From Corynebacterium imitans (GTDB lineage Bacteria > Actinomycetota > Actinomycetes > Mycobacteriales > Mycobacteriaceae), in assembly GCF_000739455.1 (NCBI RefSeq), contig NZ_CP009211.1, positions 372,001-436,000 on the forward strand: a stretch of 64,000 bases of DNA. The letters run 5' to 3'. Within the stretch, counting starts at the first letter, position 1. Each line of letters begins with the position of its first letter. The notes under the pieces are model-generated. The model saw only the letters and a list, made by a program, of their open reading frames with translations. It was not told where the DNA came from and searched no databases. Below, one piece after another: positions 21,872 to 31,092 of the stretch. A program made the position numbers and the translations under genes.

Positions 21872-23458
21872 GTGCCACAGACACAACATCCGTACCCGCC
21901 CCACACGAGCTTCGACGGGGGAGACCTCGACTGCGGCAACGGCCTGCTGTTGCTGATTCGTCAGCACATCGACCCGTTGGATGAAGGCCAGCTGCTGGAG
22001 ATCGTCTCCTACGAGCCGACCGTGCCAGTCGACCTGCCCTCGTGGTGCCGACTCACCGGCAACGAGCTGGTCAACGTGATCGAGGAGCCCGACCAGGGCC
22101 GCTGGCGCTTTTTGGTGTGCAAGGGGGCTTTCACGGAAGCGCCCACGGAAACGCCAACCGCGCAGGAGCCCGCTCCGAAGAAGCGCGCCAAGAAGCAGCG
22201 CAAGCGCCCGCAGATGCCGGTCACCCAGGAAGTGGTCACCCCCACGGTGCCCACGGAGTTTCCTGCGCCAAAGCCTGCACCCAAGCTCGCGCCGCTTTCG
22301 GTCGTGACCATGGGGTCGTGGCCGCGCAAGCCGTGGCTGCTTCACGCGGTCCACGAACACCTCGCCGGCAGGCTGCCGGAAGAAGAATTCCAAGCCACAG
22401 CGGATGATGCGGTGCAGCTGGTGCTCGCCGCACAGCAGCGCGCGGGCGTGGACGCCGTCACCGACGGGGAGATGCGCCGCGATAACTACTCCAGCTTCGT
22501 CGCAGGACGGCTGCAGAACTGCCAGCTCATCCCCATTACGGACCTGCTGCCTTACGTGGAGGACCCGGAGGAGTTCGAGCGCGAACTGCGCGCTCTGGAC
22601 GTGCCCGCCGGCGAGGTGCGCCACCCCGCGGTCTTCGGCCCGCTGGGGCGCGATAAACCGCTTGTGGCGCACGAGGTGCGATACCTCCAATCCATCACGG
22701 ATACACCGGTGAAGGTGTGCCTGCCGGGGCCCTACCTTTTGACCCGCACGATGTGGATGGAGTGCGTCTCTGACCGGGCGTACGACACCCGCGAGGAGAT
22801 GGCCACCGACATTGTGCGCGTGTTGCGCGAGGAGCTCCACGAGCTGTACTCGCTGGGCACCGCCATGATCCAGATCGACGAGCCGGTGCTCACCGAGGTG
22901 GTCTACGGCCGCCACGACGGCGGCGGACGCACGTTCATGTGCGGCGCACTCGACGAGCTTGCTGGCAGCGTGGACGAGGAGCTTGCTTTTGCCCAGTCGC
23001 TGCTTGCGCAGCTCACCGAAGGCTTCGACCCGGAGCGGCTGGCGCTGCATGTGTGCCGCGGCAACTGGACCACGGACGAGTCGGCCGCGCTCGAAGGCGA
23101 CTTTGGGCCCTTTGTGGACCTGTTCGCTTCGCTGAACGTAGGCACGCTGACTTTGGAACTCGCCACCCCACGCGCGGGCAGCCTGGACGCGCTGCGGAAG
23201 ATACGGGACGACCAGCGCGTCTGCGTCGGGGTGCTCAACCAGAAGCAGCAAGCTCTTGAGCCCACTGAAGACGTCGTTGCTCGTATCGCGGCTGCCGTGG
23301 AGGCCTTCGGCAAAGACCGCGTGCTGCTCAGCACCGACTGCGGGTTCGCCACCTTTGCGGACAACCCGATCGTGGCCGATACGCTGGCACAGCAGCAGCT
23401 GGCGCAGATCGTCACGGCCCGCGATGCATACCTGCAGCAGGCGGGGGACGCGCAGTAG
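21872..23458 (+). CDS. TusA-like domain fused to a MetE-like (cobalamin-independent methionine synthase C-terminal) domain
   Basis: A 528-residue two-domain protein. Residues ~13-88 resemble TusA sulfur carriers: DGGDLDCGNGLLLLIRQHI matches the TusA active-site helix, with Cys21, but the usual CPxP proline is replaced by glycine; DLPSWCRLTGNELV matches the second TusA block. A Lys/Pro/Ala-rich linker (~89-145, KKRAKKQRKRP) leads to a MetE-like barrel with AGVDAVTDGEMRRDNY, IQIDEPVL, LHVCRGN (about His393, Cys395), a glutamate in TLELATP (~429) and TDCGFAT (Cys490). These fit the His-x-Cys/Glu/Cys zinc site of MetE. The MetE folate-binding N-terminal half is absent. GTG start. I infer that a sulfur carrier hands sulfur to a thiol-alkylating enzyme; the reaction is unknown. 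Confidence 0.8.
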   Translation: MPQTQHPYPPHTSFDGGDLDCGNGLLLLIRQHIDPLDEGQLLEIVSYEPTVPVDLPSWCRLTGNELVNVIEEPDQGRWRFLVCKGAFTEAPTETPTAQEPAPKKRAKKQRKRPQMPVTQEVVTPTVPTEFPAPKPAPKLAPLSVVTMGSWPRKPWLLHAVHEHLAGRLPEEEFQATADDAVQLVLAAQQRAGVDAVTDGEMRRDNYSSFVAGRLQNCQLIPITDLLPYVEDPEEFERELRALDVPAGEVRHPAVFGPLGRDKPLVAHEVRYLQSITDTPVKVCLPGPYLLTRTMWMECVSDRAYDTREEMATDIVRVLREELHELYSLGTAMIQIDEPVLTEVVYGRHDGGGRTFMCGALDELAGSVDEELAFAQSLLAQLTEGFDPERLALHVCRGNWTTDESAALEGDFGPFVDLFASLNVGTLTLELATPRAGSLDALRKIRDDQRVCVGVLNQKQQALEPTEDVVARIAAAVEAFGKDRVLLSTDCGFATFADNPIVADTLAQQQLAQIVTARDAYLQQAGDAQ

Positions 23459-23700
23459 TGGAGACACAGCAGGAGCCGCCCACCTCGCAGCACTATTGGG
23501 ATGCGCAAGATATCGCGTGCGGTGATGTGCTCGTGCGGCTCTTCCTGCTCTTCCGCGACCAGCTTGCCGCAGGCGAGGTGCTCCACCTGCGCTCGGTCAA
23601 CGAGGCGATTGACATTGACTTGCGCGCCTGGTGCGGGCTCACTGGTAACACGCTTGTGTACGCGCAGGCCCCTCACTATTACTTGCGTAAGGCGGGGTAG
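23458..23700 (+). CDS. TusA-like sulfur carrier protein
   Basis: An 80-residue stand-alone TusA-like protein. WDAQDIACGDVLVRLFLLFRDQL parallels the N-terminal domain of the fused protein upstream, with the candidate active-site cysteine again at residue 21 and again CG instead of CP. DLRAWCGLTGNTLVYA matches the second block. Its GTG overlaps the fusion's TAG by one base, so the two are translationally coupled. The pair looks like a duplicated carrier domain, one free and one fused. Partner specificity is unknown. Confidence 0.75.
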   Translation: METQQEPPTSQHYWDAQDIACGDVLVRLFLLFRDQLAAGEVLHLRSVNEAIDIDLRAWCGLTGNTLVYAQAPHYYLRKAG

Positions 23701-23718
23701 GGGCGGGCGTCGAAAAGC
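23701..23718 (+). repeat. GGCGGGCGTCGAAAAGC intergenic repeat copy
   Basis: An exact 17-base copy (23702-23718) of the sequence found near 1111 and 15779. It lies in the short gap before the SulP gene and 9 bp upstream of a possible -10 TAGAGT (23728-23733). Confidence 0.8.
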
Positions 23719-23769
23719 GAGCGGGGCTAGAGTATGTGGGTCGTTGTACCCGCTACCAAAGAGGAGATC

Positions 23770-25272
23770 ATGGCTGCCACCGTGCTGACCGCGCAGGAGG
23801 GCGTGCGCTACGCGCCGCGGCCCACCGTGCGCGAGGCCCTAAGAAACCCGCGCATCTTGAGCAAGGAGGTGCTGGCCGGGCTGGTGGTGGGCATCGCCCT
23901 GATCCCGGAGGCGATTAGCTTCTCCATCATCGCCGGGCTGGACCCGAAGGTGGGGCTGTACTCCTCCTTCATCATGGCGATGGTGGTGGCGATTACGGGC
24001 GGTCGCCCCGCGATGATCACCGCCGCCACGGGCGCAGTCGCCCTGGTCATCGCGCCGCTGGTGCGCGAGCATGGCTACGAGTACATGCTGGCCGCGATCA
24101 TGCTCGCGGGCGTGTTCCAGATCGTGCTGGCAGTGCTCGGCGTGGCGAAGCTCATGCGCTTTATCCCGCGCAGCGTGATGGTCGGCTTTGTCAACGCGCT
24201 GGCCATCATGATTTTCTCCGCGCAGCTCGGCGAGCTCTTCGGTGTGCCCTTCGCTGTCTACCCGCTGGTGGCGCTGGGGCTGGCAATCATGGTGGGAATG
24301 CCGAAGCTTACTGAGGCGGTGCCCGCGCCGTTGGTGGCAATCGTGGTGGTTACGGCGCTGTGCATGGCCTTTGGCATCGACGTGCCGCGGGTGGGCGACC
24401 GCGGCGAGCTGCCGGACACCCTGCCGGAGCTGGTGCTTCCGCACGTCCCGCTGTCCTTGGAGACTTTCCAGATCATTGCGCCCTACGCGCTGGGCGTGGC
24501 GCTGGTGGGGCTGATGGAGTCGCTGATGACGGCCAAGCTTATCGACGAGATCACCGACACCCACTCAAACAAAACCCGCGAAGGCTTCGGCCAGGGCACC
24601 GCGAATATCGTCTCGGCGCTCTTCGGCGGTATGGGCGGCTGCGCGATGATCGGGCAGTCCATGATCAACGTGAAGGCCTCCGGGGCGCGCACACGCCTGT
24701 CCACCTTCTTCGCCGGTGCGTTCCTCCTGGGGCTCATGCTCCTGCTCAACGACCTGGTCGGCCAGATCCCGATGGCCGCGCTGGTCGCGGTGATGGTGAT
24801 GGTCTCCGTGGGCACCTTCGACTGGCACTCGGTCAAACCCGCGACGCTGCGGAAGCTGCCGGCCTCCGAGACGGTCACGATGCTGATCACCGTGGCGGTG
24901 GTGCTGGTGACGAGCAACTTGGCCATCGGCGTGGTGGTCGGCGTGCTGGTCGCGTCCGTGGTGTTTGTGCGCAACGTGGCGCACCTGGTGGAGGTCACGC
25001 GCGAGGAGGCCGACGGCGTGGCCCACTACGTGGTGCGCGGACAGCTGCTCTTTGCGTCCTCGAACGACCTGACCACGCTGTTTATGTACTCCTCCGATCC
25101 GGATGAGGTCGTGGTGGATTTGACCGAGGCGACACTGTGGGACGCCTCGACGATCGCGGCGCTCGACTCTATCGAGCAGCGCTACGCGCAGTACGACAAG
25201 CGGGTGCGGTTCGTCGGCATGAGTGATCAGGCGAGCGCCTTCCACGGCCGCCTCACGGGGGCGGTAGGTTAA
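23770..25272 (+). CDS. SulP-family anion transporter with STAS domain
   Basis: A 500-residue membrane transporter. About 11-12 hydrophobic segments occupy residues 30-400, starting with [34 protein letters not shown], the SulP signature. [33 protein letters not shown] and the following [20 protein letters not shown] are also diagnostic. Residues ~405-495 form a C-terminal STAS domain ([22 protein letters not shown]). The family moves sulfate, bicarbonate or other anions. ATG 23770 has GAGGAG 3 bases upstream. Between a sulfur cassette and nirBD, sulfate is plausible, but bicarbonate or nitrate/nitrite cannot be excluded. Confidence 0.85.
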   Translation: MAATVLTAQEGVRYAPRPTVREALRNPRILSKEVLAGLVVGIALIPEAISFSIIAGLDPKVGLYSSFIMAMVVAITGGRPAMITAATGAVALVIAPLVREHGYEYMLAAIMLAGVFQIVLAVLGVAKLMRFIPRSVMVGFVNALAIMIFSAQLGELFGVPFAVYPLVALGLAIMVGMPKLTEAVPAPLVAIVVVTALCMAFGIDVPRVGDRGELPDTLPELVLPHVPLSLETFQIIAPYALGVALVGLMESLMTAKLIDEITDTHSNKTREGFGQGTANIVSALFGGMGGCAMIGQSMINVKASGARTRLSTFFAGAFLLGLMLLLNDLVGQIPMAALVAVMVMVSVGTFDWHSVKPATLRKLPASETVTMLITVAVVLVTSNLAIGVVVGVLVASVVFVRNVAHLVEVTREEADGVAHYVVRGQLLFASSNDLTTLFMYSSDPDEVVVDLTEATLWDASTIAALDSIEQRYAQYDKRVRFVGMSDQASAFHGRLTGAVG

Positions 25273-25347
25273 GCAGCTTCCAAGCGTACGACCATTTCCA
25301 CGCGTAGTCTCGTGAGTAAGTCCCCCGACATCGAGAAGGACAGATTC

Positions 25348-27879
25348 ATGACTACGCAGACCACTCACGCAGAGATCCTGGTCGTCGGTTTTGGCATGGT
25401 GGGCCACCGCTTCGCCCAGGAGCTTTCGCAGCGCCGCCCCGAGGCGCAGATCACCATCATCAACCGTGAGACCGAAGATTATGCCTACGACCGCGTCCAG
25501 CTCTCCAGCTACGTAGGCAACTGGGACCGCGAGGCCCTCTACCTGGACCGGCTGCCGGACAATGTCACGGTGGTGCCGGGGCGCGCGGTGTCGATCAAGC
25601 CGGAGGTGCGCGAGCTCGTGCTTGCCGACGGCAGCGTGCTCTCCTACGAAGAACTCGTCCTGGCCACCGGCTCTCGCGCTTTCGTGCCGCGCCTGCCGGG
25701 CAATGATCTGCCGCAGGTGCACGTTTACCGCACGCTGGATGACATGGACGGCATCCGCGCCGCGATCGAGGGCGTGGTGGGTGCCCACGGCGAAGCCACC
25801 GCGGTGGTCATCGGCGGCGGCCTGCTCGGCTTGGAAGCGGCCGGCGCGGCACAGCACATGGGTGCCAAGACGCACGTGGTGGAGATGGCACCGCGCCTGA
25901 TGCCGTTGCAGGTGGACGATGCGGGCGGCGAGATGCTCTCGCAGGCGATCCGCCAGATGGGGGTGGACGTCCACGTCGGCGCGACGACGCGGGCGATCAC
26001 GCCTTCCACGGAGCGCGAAGGCGCGGTGACCCTGGACCTGGGTGAGGAGGGCGTCATTGAGACGGATCTGGTGATCTTCTCCGCCGGTATCCGCCCGCGC
26101 GACACGATGGGCCCGGACGCAGGGCTGGAGCTCGGCCCGCGCGGCGGCTTCCTCACCGACCGGCAGTGCCGCACCTCGATCGAGCACATTTCCGCGATTG
26201 GTGAGTGCGCGGCCGTCGACGGCAAGACCTACGGTCTGGTCGCGCCGGGCAACACGATGGCGGAGATCGTGGCCGCGCGCCTCGCAGGCGAGCCTGCGCC
26301 CGACTTCGAGGACCCGGACATGTCCACCAAGCTCAAGCTCATGGGCGTGGACGTGGCCTCCTTCGGCGACGCCTTCTCCACTGAGGCGGACCATAAGGAG
26401 CTGCACATCCAGGACCCGGTGTCCGGTGTGTACAAGAAGCTCATTCTGGACGCCGAGGGCAAGCGACTCATCGGCGGCATCCTGGTGGGCGAGGCGTCGA
26501 ACTACTCGGTGCTGCGCCCGATGGTCGGCTCCGAGCTGCCGGGCGACCCGGTGAGCCTGATCGCGCCCGAGACGGGTGCGGGTACCACCGCGATTGGCGC
26601 GGGCGACCTGCCGGACGAGACACAGATTTGCTCTTGCAACAACGTGTCCAAGGGGGATGTGCGCGAGGCAATCGGGCAGGGCTGCCACTCGGTGGAAACG
26701 CTGATGGGTGCCACCCGCGCAGGTACCTCCTGCGGCTCGTGCATCCCGCTGATGAAGGGCATCCTGGAAGCCGAGGGCATCGAGCAGTCCAAGGCGGTGT
26801 GCCCGCACTTTAGCCAGTCGCGCGCCGAGCTCTTCGAAATCGCTCGTTCCACCGGGATTACGGATTTCCCCACCTTCATCGAGCGTTTCGGCACCGGCGG
26901 CGGTTGCGAGGTGTGCAAGCCAACCTTTGCCAACATCGTGGCTTCCATGCACACGGAAAGCCACGTGCTGGAGGGCGAGACCGCGGGCCTGCAGGACACC
27001 AACGACCGCATGTTGGGCAACATGCAGAAGAACGGCACCTACTCCGTGATTCCACGCCAGCCGGCCGGCAACATCACGCCCGCCCAGCTGCAGGAGATGG
27101 GCAGCATCGCCGAGGACTTCGGCCTGTACTTGAAGATCACGGGTGCCCAGCGCATCGCCATGTTCGGCGCGCGCACGGAGGACCTACCGGAGATCTGGCG
27201 TCGCCTGATCGACGTCGGCATGGAGTCCGGGCAGGCTTACGGCAAGTCCCTGCGCGCGGTGAAGTCCTGCGTGGGCACGGACTGGTGCCGCTACGGGCAG
27301 CAGGACTCGGTGGCCATGGCGATCAACCTGGAGCTGCGCTACCGCGGCTTGCGCTCGCCGCACAAGCTGAAGATGGGCGTGTCCGGCTGCGCCCGCGAAT
27401 GCGCGGAGGCGCGCGGCAAGGACATCGGCGTGATCGCCACGGAGCAGGGGTGGAACCTGTACGTGGGCGGCAACGCTGGTGCCACGCCGCGGCAGGCGGA
27501 GCTTCTGGCCAAGGACCTGGACGATACGACGCTGATTCGCTACATCGATCGCTACCTGGCCTTCTACATCCGCAACGCGGACCGGTTGCAGCGCACTGCA
27601 GCCTGGCAGGCGGACGTCGAGGGCGGCTTGGACCACATCCGCGATGTCGTCGTTGACGACTCGCTGGGCATCGCCGATGATTTGGAGTCCTTTATGGACA
27701 ACCACGTGGCCAACTACTCGGACGAGTGGCAGGACGTGCTCAATGATCCGGAGAAACTCAAGCGTTTCGTGTCCTTCATTAACGCGCCGGATACACCGGA
27801 CCCGACGGTGCAGTTTGAAGAGCACCCGCAGGGCGGGCGCAAGGTGCCGCTGATGACCCCGACCGTGGGCGCGAACTAA
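25348..27879 (+). CDS. nirB: Assimilatory nitrite reductase [NAD(P)H], large subunit
   Basis: An 843-residue NirB that reduces nitrite to ammonia. The N-terminal FAD/NAD(P)H module shows EILVVGFGMVGHRFAQEL and VVIGGGLLGLEAAGAAQ. A BFD-like [2Fe-2S] domain carries CSCNNVSKGDV and GTSCGSC, and a further Cys pair is CEVCKP. The sulfite/nitrite reductase half binds siroheme and [4Fe-4S] through KSCVGTDWCRYG and GVSGCARECAEARGKDIG. Full length for the family. I chose ATG 25348 (MTTQTTHAEILVV), preceded by GAGAAGGA, over the in-frame GTG 25312. nirD follows after 19 nt. Confidence 0.95.
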   Translation: MTTQTTHAEILVVGFGMVGHRFAQELSQRRPEAQITIINRETEDYAYDRVQLSSYVGNWDREALYLDRLPDNVTVVPGRAVSIKPEVRELVLADGSVLSYEELVLATGSRAFVPRLPGNDLPQVHVYRTLDDMDGIRAAIEGVVGAHGEATAVVIGGGLLGLEAAGAAQHMGAKTHVVEMAPRLMPLQVDDAGGEMLSQAIRQMGVDVHVGATTRAITPSTEREGAVTLDLGEEGVIETDLVIFSAGIRPRDTMGPDAGLELGPRGGFLTDRQCRTSIEHISAIGECAAVDGKTYGLVAPGNTMAEIVAARLAGEPAPDFEDPDMSTKLKLMGVDVASFGDAFSTEADHKELHIQDPVSGVYKKLILDAEGKRLIGGILVGEASNYSVLRPMVGSELPGDPVSLIAPETGAGTTAIGAGDLPDETQICSCNNVSKGDVREAIGQGCHSVETLMGATRAGTSCGSCIPLMKGILEAEGIEQSKAVCPHFSQSRAELFEIARSTGITDFPTFIERFGTGGGCEVCKPTFANIVASMHTESHVLEGETAGLQDTNDRMLGNMQKNGTYSVIPRQPAGNITPAQLQEMGSIAEDFGLYLKITGAQRIAMFGARTEDLPEIWRRLIDVGMESGQAYGKSLRAVKSCVGTDWCRYGQQDSVAMAINLELRYRGLRSPHKLKMGVSGCARECAEARGKDIGVIATEQGWNLYVGGNAGATPRQAELLAKDLDDTTLIRYIDRYLAFYIRNADRLQRTAAWQADVEGGLDHIRDVVVDDSLGIADDLESFMDNHVANYSDEWQDVLNDPEKLKRFVSFINAPDTPDPTVQFEEHPQGGRKVPLMTPTVGAN

Positions 27880-27898
27880 GACAAGGGAGTACAGGAAA

Positions 27899-28243
27899 AT
27901 GGCTGACACAGTAATTTGCGCGCTGCGGGATCTCTCGGTGGGCGTTGGCGCGGCGGCACTTTTGCCCGGTGAGCAGCAGGTGGCGATCTTCCGCCTGCAC
28001 ACCAGCGACGGCGAGCAACTGTTCGCGGTGGACAACGTGGACCCGTATACCGGCGTGGGCGTGATCTCGCGCGGAATCGTCGGCGAGGTCGATGGGCGTC
28101 CCACGATTGCTTCGCCGCTGCTGAAGCAGAGGTTCTTCCTTGACGACGGTGCGTCGCTGCAGGGCGATGACCACGCCCTTGCCACCTTCAAGGTGCACCT
28201 GGACGGCGAAGGCGAAGAGGCAAAGGTGGTCGTGTCCAATTAG
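27899..28243 (+). CDS. nirD: Nitrite reductase small subunit
   Basis: A 114-residue NirD with a Rieske-type fold. Like known NirD proteins it lacks the Cys/His ligands for an iron-sulfur cluster. Landmarks are GEQQVAIFRL, LFAVDNVDPYTG and SRGIVGEVDGRPTIASPLLKQRF. It follows nirB after a GGAGTACAGG ribosome-binding region and acts with it in cytosolic nitrite assimilation. Confidence 0.92.
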   Translation: MADTVICALRDLSVGVGAAALLPGEQQVAIFRLHTSDGEQLFAVDNVDPYTGVGVISRGIVGEVDGRPTIASPLLKQRFFLDDGASLQGDDHALATFKVHLDGEGEEAKVVVSN

Positions 28244-28301
28244 GTCCCATTAGGCGCGCGCGAAGTCGGGGAAAACACCTGTCCCGTGTATCGTTGTCGG
28301 T

Positions 28302-30170
28302 ATGTGTGGAATCGTTGGATATGTAGGTGACCCGGCGTCGGGTGAGCACGACGCGCTGGGCGTCATCATTGAAGGCCTGCGCCGTCTGGAGTACCGCGGC
28401 TACGACTCGGCTGGTGTTGCGGTGATGGGGCAGGACTCCATTGAATGCCGCAAGAAGGCAGGCAAGGTGGCCGACCTGGAAGCGGAGATTGAAAAGGCTC
28501 CGCTGCCGACCTCCCACCTCGGTATTGGCCACACCCGCTGGGCCACCCACGGTGGGCCGACCGATGCGAACGCGCACCCGCACGTAGTGGGCGGCGGTCG
28601 CCTCGCGGTGGTGCACAACGGCATCGTCGAGAACTTCGCCACCCTGCGTAACCAGCTGGAGGCCAAGGGCTACACCTTCATCTCCGACACGGACTCCGAG
28701 GTGGCGGCCACCCTGCTGCTGGACGTCTATGACAACGAGGCCGCAGGCGACCTCACCAAGGCAATGCAGCTGACCGCCAACCGCCTCGAGGGCGCGTTCA
28801 CGCTGCTGGCCATCGAGGAGGACCACCCGGACCGCATCGTCGCCGCGCGTCTGAACTCCCCGCTGGTCATCGGCCTGGGTGAGGGCCGTAACTTCCTCGG
28901 CTCCGACGTTTCCGGCTTCATCGAGTTCACCCGCGACGCAGTCGAGGTTGATAACGGCCAGGTCATTACCCTGACTGCGAACGATTACCAGATCACCACC
29001 TTCGACGGGGAGAAGGCAGAGGGCAAGCCCTTCCGCGTGGAGTGGGATGTCACCGCCGCGGAGAAGGGCGGCTACAACTCCTTCATGGAAAAGGAGATCC
29101 ACGACCAGCCCGCGGCAGTGCGCGATACGCTCTACGGCCGCTTCGATGAGAGCGGTGCGCTGACGCTGGACGAGCTGCGTATCGACGAGTCGACGCTGCG
29201 CTCCATCAACAAGATCATCATCGTGGCCTGCGGCACCGCCTCCTACGCGGGCCAGGTGGCCCGCTACGCCATCGAGCACTGGTGCCGCATCCCGACGGAG
29301 GTGGAGCTCGCGCACGAGTTCCGCTACCGCGACCCGATCGTCAACGAGCAGACGCTCGTGGTGGCTGTCTCCCAGTCCGGCGAGACCATGGACACGCTCA
29401 TGGCGGTGCGTCACGCCCGCGAGCAGGGCGCGAAGGTCATCGCGATCTGCAACACGGTGGGTTCTTCCATCCCGCGCGAGTCCGACGCGGTGCTCTACAC
29501 CTACGCGGGCCCGGAGATCGCCGTGGCTTCGACGAAGGCATTCATCTCTCAGATCGTCGCCTCCTACCTGCTGGCGCTGTACCTCTCCCAGGTGCGCGGC
29601 AACAAGTACGCGGACGAGATCCGCTCGGTGGTGGAAGAGCTGCAGACGATGCCGGACAAGCTGCAGAAGGTCCTGGGCAACGAGGACCAGGTCAAGCAGC
29701 TGGGCAAGGACCTGGCGAACTCCAAGTCCGTGCTCTTCCTGGGTCGCCACGTCGGCTTCCCGGTTGCACTCGAGGGTGCGCTGAAGCTTAAGGAGGTGGC
29801 GTACCTGCACTCCGAGGGCTTTGCCGCCGGCGAGCTCAAGCACGGCCCGATCGCGCTGGTGGAGGAAGGCCAGCCAGTCTTCATCATCGTGCCGTCCAAG
29901 CACTCGCGTAATAACCTGCACGCCAAGGTCGTCTCCAACATTCAGGAGGTGCGCGCGCGTGGTGCCGTGACCATCGTGATCGCGGAGGAGGACGACGAAG
30001 ACGTCACCGCTTACGCCAACGAGGTCATCCGCATTCCGGAGTCCGCTGGCCTGTTGCAGCCGCTCCTGTCGACGGTGCCGCTGCAGATCTTCGCATGCGC
30101 GGTGGCCGAGGCTCGCGGCCTCAACGTGGACCAGCCGCGTAACCTGGCGAAGTCCGTGACCGTGGAGTAG
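28302..30170 (+). CDS. glmS: Glutamine--fructose-6-phosphate aminotransferase (isomerizing)
   Basis: A 622-residue GlmS making glucosamine-6-phosphate for peptidoglycan. The N-terminal glutaminase domain starts MCGIVGYVG, with Cys2 as nucleophile, and contains GHTRWATHGGPTDANAHPH. Two SIS isomerase domains follow (CGTASYAGQVARYAIE, SQSGETMDTL, HSEGFAAGELKHGPIALV), ending NLAKSVTVE. The start is fixed by the essential Cys2. TATCGT at 28289-28294 is 7 nt before ATG, consistent with a leaderless mRNA and leaving no room for a glmS ribozyme. It is convergent with the sugar kinase. Confidence 0.98.
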   Translation: MCGIVGYVGDPASGEHDALGVIIEGLRRLEYRGYDSAGVAVMGQDSIECRKKAGKVADLEAEIEKAPLPTSHLGIGHTRWATHGGPTDANAHPHVVGGGRLAVVHNGIVENFATLRNQLEAKGYTFISDTDSEVAATLLLDVYDNEAAGDLTKAMQLTANRLEGAFTLLAIEEDHPDRIVAARLNSPLVIGLGEGRNFLGSDVSGFIEFTRDAVEVDNGQVITLTANDYQITTFDGEKAEGKPFRVEWDVTAAEKGGYNSFMEKEIHDQPAAVRDTLYGRFDESGALTLDELRIDESTLRSINKIIIVACGTASYAGQVARYAIEHWCRIPTEVELAHEFRYRDPIVNEQTLVVAVSQSGETMDTLMAVRHAREQGAKVIAICNTVGSSIPRESDAVLYTYAGPEIAVASTKAFISQIVASYLLALYLSQVRGNKYADEIRSVVEELQTMPDKLQKVLGNEDQVKQLGKDLANSKSVLFLGRHVGFPVALEGALKLKEVAYLHSEGFAAGELKHGPIALVEEGQPVFIIVPSKHSRNNLHAKVVSNIQEVRARGAVTIVIAEEDDEDVTAYANEVIRIPESAGLLQPLLSTVPLQIFACAVAEARGLNVDQPRNLAKSVTVE

Positions 30171-30183
30171 TTCTCCGCAGGTG

Positions 30184-31068
30184 TTACTCGCCCCGCTGGA
30201 AGGAAAGTACCTCTTCCAAGCGGGGCGTTTCTGCGCCGGTGCGCGACACGGTCAGCGCGGCGGCGTGGACCGCGAAGGAGAGAATTTCTTTCCACTGCTT
30301 CTCGCCGAGCTCGAGCAGGCCCGCGCGGTCGAGGCCGCGGTGCTGGAACTGGTAGGTGAGGGCGGCCATGATGGTGTCGCCCGCGCCAATCGTGTCGGCC
30401 ACCTTAACCTTTGGAGCGGGAACGGTGCACGTGCCGAAGGGGGCGCGCACGCTGATGCCCTCGCCACCCAGGGTGGTCACCACGACAGGGACCTGCGAGG
30501 TATCACCCAGGAAGTCGACCTCCTCGTCGGAGAGCTTGAGCACTGTGATGTCGTCGAGCATGCCGCGCAGGAAGAGGCGGTGTTTCTCCGACGCGAAAGC
30601 GGGCCGGATATTCGGGTCCAAGCAGACCACGGCACCCGCCTTGGCGGAGGCGGAGGCGGCCTCGGCGTAGCGCAGCGAGGCCGGCTCGAGCGCGAGCGAC
30701 AGCGTGCCGAAGACAGCGTATCCGCCGCTCACCAGGGTTGGGGTGGCCAGCCGGTCGGCGGTGCCATCGACGTAGAAGGTGTAGGTTGCGGAGCCGTCCG
30801 CGGCCAGCGCGGTCACGGCCAGCGTGGTGGGTTCTTGGCCTGTGGGGCAGTTGGAAAGGTGCACGCCGGCGTCGATAAGCGACTGCCTGATTGCCGTGCC
30901 GAAAGCATCGTTGGACAGCCGTGACTGGAACTCCACATCCGCGCCGAGGCGGCCGAGGGCGCGGGCGACGTTGAAAGGGCCGCCGCCGAGCGCGGGCTGC
31001 AGCGGGGCGAGTGGGTCGGCGGTGGTGGGCACGAGGTCGACGAGCGCTTCGCCGTACACGGTGATCAT
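30184..31068 (-). CDS. PfkB-family sugar kinase, probable fructokinase
   Basis: A 294-residue ribokinase-fold enzyme. The N-terminus ITVYGEALVDLVP and GGGPFNVARALGRLGADVEF form the sugar-binding region. The C-terminal DTIGAGDT motif provides the anion hole and catalytic Asp. The divergent neighbour is a GH32 sucrose/fructan hydrolase, so fructose is the likely substrate: sucrose-6-phosphate hydrolysis releases fructose, which this enzyme would phosphorylate. ATG 31068 is preferred; a GTG at 31077 is in frame but lies only 3 nt from the shared -10. The 3' end overlaps the glmS terminator. Confidence 0.85.
   Translation of the reverse strand: MITVYGEALVDLVPTTADPLAPLQPALGGGPFNVARALGRLGADVEFQSRLSNDAFGTAIRQSLIDAGVHLSNCPTGQEPTTLAVTALAADGSATYTFYVDGTADRLATPTLVSGGYAVFGTLSLALEPASLRYAEAASASAKAGAVVCLDPNIRPAFASEKHRLFLRGMLDDITVLKLSDEEVDFLGDTSQVPVVVTTLGGEGISVRAPFGTCTVPAPKVKVADTIGAGDTIMAALTYQFQHRGLDRAGLLELGEKQWKEILSFAVHAAALTVSRTGAETPRLEEVLSFQRGE
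30191..30228 (+). terminator. Hairpin terminator after glmS
   Basis: CCCCGCTGGAAG (30191-30202) pairs with CTTCCAAGCGGGG (30213-30225), followed by CGTTT. It overlaps the last codons of the opposing kinase gene and could act for both directions. Confidence 0.7.
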
Positions 31069-31079
31069 GCTCCCCACCG

Positions 31080-31086
31080 TAGACTA
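31080..31086. promoter_or_regulatory. Shared bidirectional -10 element
   Basis: TAGACTA is read as TAGACT on the plus strand (31080-31085) and TAGTCT on the minus strand (31086-31081). The plus-strand GH32 start codon is exactly 7 nt downstream. The minus-strand kinase ATG is 12 nt downstream. The whole divergent intergenic gap is 24 bp. Confidence 0.6.
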
Positions 31087-31092
31087 TGCAGC

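Noticed and set aside
25312..25347. Leaderless GTG start for nirB at 25312
   Set aside because: The -10-like TAGTCT is only 1 nt before that GTG, too close, while ATG 25348 has a purine-rich ribosome-binding site and a conserved-looking N-terminus.
28244..28301. glmS ribozyme upstream of glmS
   Set aside because: The promoter -10 is 7 nt from the start codon, leaving no leader RNA for a ribozyme.
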